NCBI GenBank assembly: GCA_023426225.1
Contig: JAFABD010000042.1
Location: 1-5,362 of the forward strand
Length of the DNA: 5,362 nt
DNA from: Pseudomonadota bacterium
GTDB lineage: Bacteria > Pseudomonadota > Alphaproteobacteria > Sphingomonadales > Sphingomonadaceae
Direction: 5' to 3'
The position numbers and the translations under genes are program-made. Below are positions 1 to 5,362 of this stretch, piece by piece; the first letter of the stretch is position 1; the number at the start of each line of letters is the position of its first letter. Below the pieces are notes generated by a model. It ran no database searches, was not told the DNA's origin, and worked only from the letters and a program-made list of their open reading frames with translations.

Positions 1-43
1 GCCACAGGCAGGGGCGCGGCGCGGCGGCGGGCGGCGGCATCAT
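1..43 (-). CDS. Possible start of a downstream gene (outer-membrane efflux channel?), truncated by window edge
   Basis: An ATG at 43-41 overlaps the RND transporter stop codon (TGA, 42-40) in an ATGA arrangement, and a second ATG follows at once. The frame stays open to the window edge and reads MMPPPAAAPRPCLW, about 14 residues. No clear Shine-Dalgarno sequence precedes it, so translation would depend on re-initiation by ribosomes finishing the transporter gene. MexF-type transporter genes are commonly followed by a NodT/OprM-type outer-membrane factor, often a lipoprotein with an Ala/Pro/Leu-rich signal peptide, and this start is compatible with that. The visible part is too short to identify the product; the assignment rests on context. 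It could also be a chance open stretch in GC-rich DNA. Confidence 0.35.
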   Translation of the reverse strand, partial: MMPPPAAAPRPCLW

Positions 44-3000
44 TCGGCCGGCTGGGGCAGCAGGCCCGTCGGCGCATGCGGTTCGTCGGCGCGATGCGCG
101 GCGGCGGGGCGGCGGCGCATCCGTCCCAACCGCTCGCCCAGCGCGCGGCACACCACGTAGAAGGTCGGCGTGAACAAGAGGCCGAAGCCGGTGACGCCCA
201 TCATCCCGAAGAACACCGCGGTCCCCAGCGCCTGGCGGAGCTCCGCGCCTGCCCCGCTCGCGATCAGCAGCGGCACCGCGCCGAGGATGAAGGCAAAGCT
301 GGTCATCAGGATCGGCCGCAACCGGTCCTGCGCCGCCCGCACCGCGGCTTCGACCGGCGACAGGCCGTCGCGGACTTCGGCCTGGTGGGCGAACTCGACC
401 ACGAGGATCGCGTTCTTGGCGGCGAGCGCGATCAGCACGACGAGCCCGATCTGCGTCAGCACGTTGTTGTCCATGCCGCGCAGGTTCACACCCGCCATGG
501 CCGCCAGCAGACACATCGGCACGATCAGGATGATCGCCAGCGGCAGCGTCAGGCTTTCATATTGCGCCGCCAGCACCAGGAAGACGAACAGCACCGCCAG
601 CGCGAACACCAGGCCCGCGGTGCTCCCCGCCATCTTCTGCTGATAGGCGATGCCCGTCCACTCGGCATCATAGCCCGCGGGCAGCGTATCGGCGAGCCGC
701 TCCATCGCGTCGAGCGAGGCGCCCGAGCTGTAGCCGGGGGCGGTATCGCCATCGACCTCCACCGCCGGGAACAGGTTGTAGCGCGTCACGCGATACGGCC
801 CGGTCTTGTTCTCGAACGTCGCCACCGAACCGATCGGCACCATCGCGCCGCTGTTCGACCGTGTCTTGAGGTTGGCGATGTCGGCCTCGGTCGCCCGGAA
901 CGGCGCGTCGGCCTGCGCGGTCACGCGATAGGTGCGACCGAGCATGTTGAAGTCGTTGACGAAAGCCGAGCCGAGATAGACGTTGAGCGCTTCGAACACG
1001 CGTTCCGGCGGCACGCCCAGCATCTCGGCCTTGCGCCGGTCGATATCGGCGAAGACGCGCGGCGTCGCGGTGTTGAAGAAGGTGTAGACCTGCTTCAGCC
1101 CCGGCGTCTTGTTCGCCTCGCCGATCAGCCCGAACGCGGTCTTGGCCAGATCGCCATAGCCGTGCTCGCCCCGGTCCTCGACCATCAGGCGATAGCCGCC
1201 CGCCGAACCGATCCCCTGGATGAGCGGCGGCGGGACCACCAGCAGCATCGCCTCGTTGATATCGGCGGTGCGCTTGCGCGCCTCGTCCATGATGCTCGCC
1301 AGCGTGACGCCCAGCTTCTTGCGCTCCTCGAAGCTCTGCAGCGGCACGTAGGCCGCGGCGCTGTTCGGGGCGAGCGTCTGCGACGGGCCGTCGAAGCCCG
1401 CGAGCATCACCGACCCCTTCACGCCCGGGATCGGCAGGATGCGCGCGACGACCTTGCGCATCACTTCATCGGTGCGTTCGAGCGACGAGCCCGGCGGCAA
1501 CTGGATGACGGTCAGGAAATAGCCCTGGTCCTGCGCCGGGATGAAGCCGACCGGCGTCACCCAGAAGGTCGCCACCGTCGCGGCGATCAGCCCGGCATAG
1601 ATGACCATCATCCGCTTCGGCCGGGTGACCAGCCTGTGGGTGAGGCGGGCATAGCCGTTGCTCATCCGCTCGAAGCCGCGGTTGAAGGCATCGGCCGCGC
1701 GCCCGATGGCACGCCCCATCGCCCCCTTCGCCTCGCCCTCGTGATGCTTGAGCAGCACCGCGGCGAGCGCCGGGGAGAGCGTGAGCGACACGAGCAGCGA
1801 AATGGCGGTGGCGACCGAGATCGTAACCGCGAACTGCTTGTAGAAGGCGCCCGACAGACCGTTGAGGAACAGCGTCGGCAGGAACACGGCGAACAGCACC
1901 AGCACGATCGCGACCAGCGCGCCCGACACTTCGTCCATCGAAGTGCGCGCCGCCTGAAGCGGGGTCATGCCGCGCGCGAGATTGCGCTCGACATTCTCGA
2001 CCACGACGATCGCGTCGTCGACGACGATGCCGATCGCGAGCACCAGCCCGAACAGCGACAGGTTGTTGAGCGAATAGCCGAGCGGCAGCAGCACCGCCAT
2101 CGTGCCGATCAGCGAGACCGGGATCGCCACCACCGGGATGATCGCCGCCCGCCACTTCTGGAGGAACACGATCACGACGAGAACGACGAGCACCACCGCT
2201 TCGCCGAGCGTATGGTACACCGCGTCGATCGACTGGGCGATGAACTCGGTGGGGTTGTAGATCACGCGATATTCGAGGCCCTTGGGGAAGGTCTTCGAAA
2301 TCTCGTCCATCTCCGCCTTGATCCGCATCGCGGCGGCGAGCGCGTTGGAGCCCGGGCGCTGGAAGGCGGCCAGGATCACCGTCGGCTTGTTCGAGAGATA
2401 GGTATTGGAGGAATAGTCGGCGGCACCGAGCTCGACGCGCGCGACGTCGCTCACGCGGACCTGGCGGCCCTCGCTATCGGTGCGGATGACGACGCGGCCG
2501 AACTCGGCCGGGGTCTTGAGGCGGCCCTGCGTCTCGACGTTGAGCTGGAAGGCATTGCCGCTGGGTTGCGAGCCCGGCTGGCCGAGCGTGCCTGCCGCGA
2601 CCTGGATGTTCTGCCCGCGCAGCGCCTGGACGATGTCGCCCGCAGTGAGGTTCAGCGCGGCGGCGCGACCCGGATCGATCCACACCCGCATCGCATAGTC
2701 GCGCGCGCCGAACATGCGCACATCGCCCACGCCTTCGAGCCGCGCGAGGCGGTCCTTCACCTGGGTCAGCGCATAGTTGGAGATGTAGCTGCGATCGATC
2801 GAGTTGTCGGGCGAGATCAGGTTGACGACCATCAGGAAGTCGGGGCTGGTCTTGCGCGTGACGACGCCGAGGCGCTGCACTTCCTCGGGCAGGCGCGGGA
2901 TCGCGACCGCGACGCGGTTCTGCACCAGCACCTGCGCGGCATCGAGGTTGGTGCCGGTCTTGAAGGTGACGGTGATCGTCACGTTGCCGTCGCCGGTCGA

Positions 3001-3249
3001 CTGCGACGACTGGTAGAGCATGTCGTCGACGCCGTTGATTTCCTGCTCGATCGGCGCGGCGACGGTTTCCGCCACGGTCTCGGCCGAGGCGCCGGGATAG
3101 CTGGCCGTCACCGTGACCGTCGGCGGCACGATGTCGGGATATTGCGAGATGGGCAGCGCGAAATAGGCGATCGCGCCGATGATCGTGATGACGATCGCGA
3201 TCACCGCCGCAAAGATCGGGCGGGTGATGAAGAAGCGTGAGAGGCGCAT
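40..3249 (-). CDS. RND family multidrug efflux transporter, permease subunit (HAE1 family, MexF/OqxB-like)
   Basis: This is the inner-membrane proton/drug antiporter of a tripartite efflux pump; it takes substrates from the periplasm or outer leaflet and drives them out using proton influx. The 1069-residue protein has normal HAE1 length (about 1030-1070) and the duplicated plan: TM1 near 10-30, a periplasmic porter/docking loop to about 340, TM2-TM6 near 345-500, TM7 near 546-564, a second periplasmic loop, and TM8-TM12 near 877-1032. The proton-relay residues are intact: Asp411-Asp412 in TM4 (GIVVDDAIVVVENVER), Lys945 in TM10 (AAKNAILVVEF) and Thr983 in TM11 (RPILMTSFAFILG). The segments SPDFLMVVNL, GVGDVRMFG and PPPLIQGIGSAGGYRLMVED resemble MexF/OqxB more than AcrB. 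The start at 3249 is chosen because the family N-terminus MRLSRFFITRPIFA begins there behind a strong ribosome binding site; an upstream extension to a TTG at 3363 is not family-like. Chloramphenicol, quinolones or trimethoprim are substrates known for relatives, not shown here. Confidence 0.96.
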   Translation of the reverse strand: MRLSRFFITRPIFAAVIAIVITIIGAIAYFALPISQYPDIVPPTVTVTASYPGASAETVAETVAAPIEQEINGVDDMLYQSSQSTGDGNVTITVTFKTGTNLDAAQVLVQNRVAVAIPRLPEEVQRLGVVTRKTSPDFLMVVNLISPDNSIDRSYISNYALTQVKDRLARLEGVGDVRMFGARDYAMRVWIDPGRAAALNLTAGDIVQALRGQNIQVAAGTLGQPGSQPSGNAFQLNVETQGRLKTPAEFGRVVIRTDSEGRQVRVSDVARVELGAADYSSNTYLSNKPTVILAAFQRPGSNALAAAMRIKAEMDEISKTFPKGLEYRVIYNPTEFIAQSIDAVYHTLGEAVVLVVLVVIVFLQKWRAAIIPVVAIPVSLIGTMAVLLPLGYSLNNLSLFGLVLAIGIVVDDAIVVVENVERNLARGMTPLQAARTSMDEVSGALVAIVLVLFAVFLPTLFLNGLSGAFYKQFAVTISVATAISLLVSLTLSPALAAVLLKHHEGEAKGAMGRAIGRAADAFNRGFERMSNGYARLTHRLVTRPKRMMVIYAGLIAATVATFWVTPVGFIPAQDQGYFLTVIQLPPGSSLERTDEVMRKVVARILPIPGVKGSVMLAGFDGPSQTLAPNSAAAYVPLQSFEERKKLGVTLASIMDEARKRTADINEAMLLVVPPPLIQGIGSAGGYRLMVEDRGEHGYGDLAKTAFGLIGEANKTPGLKQVYTFFNTATPRVFADIDRRKAEMLGVPPERVFEALNVYLGSAFVNDFNMLGRTYRVTAQADAPFRATEADIANLKTRSNSGAMVPIGSVATFENKTGPYRVTRYNLFPAVEVDGDTAPGYSSGASLDAMERLADTLPAGYDAEWTGIAYQQKMAGSTAGLVFALAVLFVFLVLAAQYESLTLPLAIILIVPMCLLAAMAGVNLRGMDNNVLTQIGLVVLIALAAKNAILVVEFAHQAEVRDGLSPVEAAVRAAQDRLRPILMTSFAFILGAVPLLIASGAGAELRQALGTAVFFGMMGVTGFGLLFTPTFYVVCRALGERLGRMRRRPAAAHRADEPHAPTGLLPQPAE

Positions 3250-3256
3250 GGCCTTC

Positions 3257-3263
3257 TCCTCCT
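3257..3263 (-). promoter_or_regulatory. Ribosome binding site of the RND transporter gene
   Basis: On the minus strand AGGAGGA lies 7 bases before the ATG at 3249. It is the strongest Shine-Dalgarno match in the window. It decides the start: the longer frame reaching to 3363 would place this element inside coding sequence and add 38 unlike residues. Confidence 0.8.
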
Positions 3264-3340
3264 GTCGCGGGGGCACGCCGCCGCCCGCCCGTCCGCGCCG
3301 CATGGTGCGGGGACGGGGGACGGCGGGGCCGGAATGGGGT

Positions 3341-3376
3341 GCCTGCCGCCGGGCCTGGGGCAACCCGGCGGCAGGC
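3341..3376 (-). promoter_or_regulatory. Perfect 13-bp hairpin between the adaptor and transporter genes
   Basis: The arm at 3341-3353 (GCCTGCCGCCGGG, plus strand) is perfectly complementary to 3364-3376 (CCCGGCGGCAGGC), with a 10-base loop at 3354-3363. In the transcript it begins 5 bases after the adaptor stop codon and ends about 77 bases before the transporter ribosome binding site. No U-run follows, since the transcript continues ACCCCAUUCC, so it is not a canonical intrinsic terminator. It could protect the 3' end of a processed adaptor message, attenuate read-through, or set the adaptor-to-transporter ratio. The structure is directly visible; its role is inferred. Confidence 0.6.
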
Positions 3377-3381
3377 GTCGG

Positions 3382-4653
3382 TCAGCGGGCGAAGGTCGCC
3401 TGGCCCGTGACCGGGGCGGCGATGGCGGGTGCGGACGCGTTGACCACCGGCGCGATGCGGCCGGGCCGGGGCTGGACCCGGGAGCCGGGGGCGGCCATCT
3501 GCGTCCCCGCGATCACCACCTTGTCGTGCGCGGTCAGCCCGGTGCGGACGATCCGCAACCCGTCGAGCACGGGGCCGAGCGTCACCGGCTTGGGCACCAC
3601 GGTGCCGTCGGCGGCAACCGTGAGGACCAGCTTGCGCGCCTGATCGGTCTGGATCGCGGCGTCGGGCACCAGCAGCGCCTGCGCCTTGCCGCCGGCGGCC
3701 AGCCGCATGTTGCCGAACATGCCCGGCGTCAGGAACAGCCCCGGATTGGCGAGCACCGCACGACCGCGGATCGTCCCCGACTTGGGGTCCAGCCCGTTGT
3801 CGGTGAAGTCGATCCGGCCTTTCCAGCGGTAATCGGTCTCGTCCTGCAGGCGGATCTCGACGGGGCTGTCACCTGCCCCTTCGGCACGCGCGCGCTTGGC
3901 CTTCAGGAACAGCGCCTCGGAGCCGTCGAAGGTAAAATAGATCGGGTCGAGCGCGTTGATCGTCGTCAGCAACGTGCCGCCCTGCCCCTCGCCCGCCGCG
4001 ACCAGATTGCCCGGATCGACCTTGCGGTCCGAAATGCGCCCGGAAATCGGCGCGCGCACCTGCGTGAACTCGACGTCGAGCGCACGGGCACGCACCCGCG
4101 CCTGCGCCGCCGCGACTGCCGCACCGGCCGCACGCACCCGCGCCTGCAACCGCTCGACATCGCTCTTCGACACCGCCTCGACGCTCACCAGCCGCTGCGC
4201 GCGATCGAGGTCCGAACGCGCGAGCGCCAGGTCGCTCTGCGCGCTCGCCAGCCCCGCCTTCGCCTCGGCCAGCGCCGCGGCAAAGGGGCGCGGGTCGATC
4301 GTGAACAGCAACTGGCCCTGCTTGACGATCGCGCCGTCGGTAAAGTGGATCGCGGTGACCGCGCCCGACACGCGCGGCCGCACCTCGACGGTACGGCTCG
4401 CCTCGAACCGGCCGACATAATCGTCCCATTCGTTGACGTCGCGCGCCAAGGGCGTGGCGACGGTGACGACCGGCGGCGGCGGGGCGGCGGCGGCGGGCGC
4501 CTTGTGCCCGCTCAACGCCACACCCGCACCGGCCAGCGCCACCGGCGCCGCGACCAGCGCCAGCTTGTGCCATCCCTTCAACCGTCGCGTCGGCGCGACA
4601 TCGGCGACGCGCGTCGTCGCCGTCTCGCCCTCAACGGGCGCGTGCATGTTCAT
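3382..4653 (-). CDS. RND efflux system periplasmic adaptor subunit (membrane fusion protein, MexE/OqxA-like)
   Basis: This protein bridges the inner-membrane RND transporter and an outer-membrane channel. The 423 residues begin with a short basic cytoplasmic tail and one hydrophobic helix near 29-48, then an Ala/Pro linker (51-62). The first lipoyl half is near 88-120 (VEVRPRVSGAVTAIHFTDGA), the alpha-helical hairpin about 122-190, the second lipoyl half about 195-232 (VRAPISGRISDRKVDPGNLV), the beta-barrel about 235-320 (LDPIYFTFDGSEALFL) and the membrane-proximal domain about 325-395. The hairpin tip carries the RLS channel-contact motif with exact spacing: Arg151, Leu155, Ser162. There is no cysteine, hence no lipobox; the protein is probably held by an uncleaved N-terminal helix rather than a lipid anchor. 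The start at 4653 has AGGGGA 6 bases upstream; Met3 (4647) is the alternative but is too far from it. The gene start overlaps the preceding gene by 23 bases and the transporter follows after 132 bases, so all three are probably co-transcribed. Confidence 0.95.
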   Translation of the reverse strand: MNMHAPVEGETATTRVADVAPTRRLKGWHKLALVAAPVALAGAGVALSGHKAPAAAAPPPPVVTVATPLARDVNEWDDYVGRFEASRTVEVRPRVSGAVTAIHFTDGAIVKQGQLLFTIDPRPFAAALAEAKAGLASAQSDLALARSDLDRAQRLVSVEAVSKSDVERLQARVRAAGAAVAAAQARVRARALDVEFTQVRAPISGRISDRKVDPGNLVAAGEGQGGTLLTTINALDPIYFTFDGSEALFLKAKRARAEGAGDSPVEIRLQDETDYRWKGRIDFTDNGLDPKSGTIRGRAVLANPGLFLTPGMFGNMRLAAGGKAQALLVPDAAIQTDQARKLVLTVAADGTVVPKPVTLGPVLDGLRIVRTGLTAHDKVVIAGTQMAAPGSRVQPRPGRIAPVVNASAPAIAAPVTGQATFAR

Positions 4654-5122
4654 GGTTCTTCCCCTGATTGAGCGCCGCGCGACCGCGGCCGATATGGTCG
4701 AGCAGCATTTCGAGCTGGTCGGTCGAATAGCCGGCGGCCAGAAAGCGGCGGATTTCGTCCGCCGGCACGCGATAGCTCTTGTGCCACGCCGCCACCGCGA
4801 TGCGGCGCAGCGCCTCCAGCCGCGGATTGGCGAGCCGTGGATTGGTGCCGCGGATGCCGAAGATCAGCGCGGTCGCCCGCGCCAGCAGTCCCGGCGCCTT
4901 CAGCGACGACAGCCGGTCACGCCGCGCGATCGTCACCACCTGCCATTCCAGCGTGGACAGCGTCGGCGCCGGTGCGGGCACCGCCACGGCGCCCGTGGCG
5001 CGCGCGGCGATCGCGGCCAGGCACGGATGCGACGGCTCGGACGCATCACGGCGCGGCATCGTCGTCGGCACCGGCGCCCGGGCGGCGTTGGCAAGCATGT
5101 CGGCAAGATCGAGATAGGCCAT
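4631..5122 (-). CDS. Uncharacterised 163-residue protein leading the efflux operon; degenerate AhpD/CMD-like fold suspected
   Basis: I do not recognise this protein with certainty. It has no signal peptide or membrane helix, so it is probably cytoplasmic. Residues 1-16 (MAYLDLADMLANAARA) look helical; 17-55 are Pro/Ala-rich and probably flexible; 56-145 form a conserved-looking helical part. There, LSTLEWQVVTIARRD followed by PRLEALRRIAVAAW and IRRFLAAGYSTDQLEMLLDH resembles, by eye, the order of helices in carboxymuconolactone decarboxylase/AhpD proteins (LS..E..VV..A, then P.L.AL..F, then F..AGY...Q.LE.L). The redox CxxC of that family is absent; the only cysteine is Cys34, in the linker. 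A MerR-like helix pair is a weaker alternative reading of the same end. The start at 5122 is supported by AGGGAGA 6 bases upstream; a longer frame to 5329 adds Arg/Gly-rich, non-protein-like sequence. The gene overlaps the adaptor by 23 bases in another frame, suggesting coupled expression. The coding call is fairly firm; the function is unknown. Confidence 0.8.
   Translation of the reverse strand: MAYLDLADMLANAARAPVPTTMPRRDASEPSHPCLAAIAARATGAVAVPAPAPTLSTLEWQVVTIARRDRLSSLKAPGLLARATALIFGIRGTNPRLANPRLEALRRIAVAAWHKSYRVPADEIRRFLAAGYSTDQLEMLLDHIGRGRAALNQGKNHEHARAR
4660..4665 (-). promoter_or_regulatory. Ribosome binding site of the adaptor gene, inside the upstream coding region
   Basis: AGGGGA on the minus strand ends 6 bases before the ATG at 4653. 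It lies wholly within the last codons of the preceding gene (Asn-Gln-Gly-Lys-Asn), so ribosomes translating that gene cross it, an arrangement that favours translational coupling. It supports 4653 over the ATG at 4647. Confidence 0.65.
4818..4847. repeat. Two tandem 15-bp units inside the leading gene
   Basis: AGCCGCGGATTGGCG (4818-4832) is followed directly by AGCCGTGGATTGGTG (4833-4847), matching at 13 of 15 positions. On the coding strand each unit is a whole number of codons, giving the peptide repeat TNPRL-ANPRL (residues 93-102). It lies in the loop before the helix LEALRRIAVAAW. It looks like an in-frame duplication of five codons that has begun to diverge. Confidence 0.7.
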
Positions 5123-5362
5123 CGTTCGTCTCCCTGTGCCCTCGGCGGGACGTGCGCCGTCCTTTCCGCGCGCCCATCGGCGGCAGGTGCCGTTCGTCGG
5201 TTGGTCTGGATGGGCTGCCCTTGCCGCACGATCGGACCCGCGGCGCGCGTCGCCGCACGTCTCGCGCCGCCGACCGCCGTTCCGGGCGGCCTCGCGTCGG
5301 CCATGATCGCACCAGCCGTCGGCCCGCATCCGCGCGCCGTGGCTGCCTATCCTGATGATGTC
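5123..5362. other. Presumed promoter/leader region of the operon, no convincing gene
   Basis: None of the minus-strand frames here gives plausible protein: they are dominated by Arg, Gly and Ala runs and have no ribosome binding site. I see no clear -35/-10 pair for the operon and no long operator-like palindrome. Short dyads are present: CGGCA-GG-TGCCG at 5181-5192 and a 6-bp stem with a 5-base loop at 5240-5256, both of a size expected by chance at this GC content. A plus-strand frame opens at an ATG at 5303 and runs to the edge; it is too short and lacks a ribosome binding site. The operon promoter may lie here or just beyond the window. Confidence 0.5.
5129..5135 (-). promoter_or_regulatory. 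Ribosome binding site of the leading gene
   Basis: AGGGAGA on the minus strand ends 6 bases before the ATG at 5122. It marks this ATG as the start and argues against the long upstream extension of the same frame. Confidence 0.65.

Noticed and set aside
76..3240. A 1054-codon plus-strand open frame opposite the RND transporter gene
   Set aside because: It is in codon register with the transporter, so its stops would require sense codons TTA, CTA or TCA, which are almost absent in such GC-rich DNA. The translation is a His/Arg/Asp/Gln-rich mix without domains. The minus-strand frame has clear family homology.
3250..3363. N-terminal extension of the transporter to a TTG at 3363
   Set aside because: The extra 38 residues are Arg/Gly/Pro-rich, the TTG lies in the loop of the hairpin, and a consensus ribosome binding site precedes the ATG at 3249 where the family N-terminus begins.
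3341..3376. Reading the hairpin as a Rho-independent terminator
   Set aside because: No T-run follows on the minus strand, and full termination here would silence the essential transporter partner. It is kept only as a regulatory hairpin.
3334..4671. A 445-codon plus-strand open frame opposite the adaptor gene
   Set aside because: This is another antisense shadow of GC-rich coding DNA, rich in Arg, Gly, His and Asp, with no ribosome binding site or recognisable motif.
4680..4790. MerR-type DNA-binding helices at the end of the leading gene
   Set aside because: IRRFLAAGYSTDQLEMLL loosely resembles the MerR pattern, but the MerR winged-helix start (helix-turn-helix plus RYY region) is missing. 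An AhpD/CMD-like helix pair explains more of the protein.
5123..5329. N-terminal extension of the leading gene to an ATG at 5329
   Set aside because: The extra 69 residues are Arg/Gly-rich and disordered in character, and a good ribosome binding site precedes the ATG at 5122.
1..5362. CRISPR arrays, insertion sequences, tRNA/rRNA genes, attachment sites
   Set aside because: I see no regularly spaced repeats, transposase motifs, terminal inverted repeats or RNA gene signatures; base composition is uniform across the window.

Overview
The window is very GC-rich and reads as part of an alphaproteobacterial chromosome. The strong third-position G/C bias and the protein style suggest a sphingomonad, but that assignment is inference. 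All well-supported genes lie on the minus strand and form one compact transcription unit, read from right to left.

Layout in order of transcription: (1) about 240 bases (5123-5362) with no convincing gene, presumably the promoter/leader region. (2) A 163-residue uncharacterised cytoplasmic protein (5122-4631). By eye its C-terminal half resembles the helical part of the AhpD/carboxymuconolactone decarboxylase fold, without the catalytic cysteine pair. (3) A periplasmic adaptor (membrane fusion) subunit of an RND efflux pump (4653-3382), whose start overlaps the previous gene by 23 bases. (4) A 132-base spacer (3381-3250) with a perfect 13-bp hairpin just after the adaptor stop codon, followed by a strong ribosome binding site. 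(5) A full-length HAE1-type RND inner-membrane drug/proton antiporter (3249-40), closest in style to MexF/OqxB. (6) Overlapping its stop codon in an ATGA arrangement, the first codons of a further gene cut by the window edge; by context this may be the outer-membrane channel.

The adaptor and antiporter would form the inner-membrane and periplasmic parts of a tripartite multidrug exporter, completed by a TolC/OprM/NodT-type channel. The adaptor keeps the RLS tip motif used to contact such a channel, and the antiporter keeps the Asp-Asp/Lys/Thr proton relay, so both look functional. No recognisable regulator (TetR, LysR, MarR) is present. The least explained part is the small leading gene, which overlaps and is probably translationally coupled to the adaptor gene.
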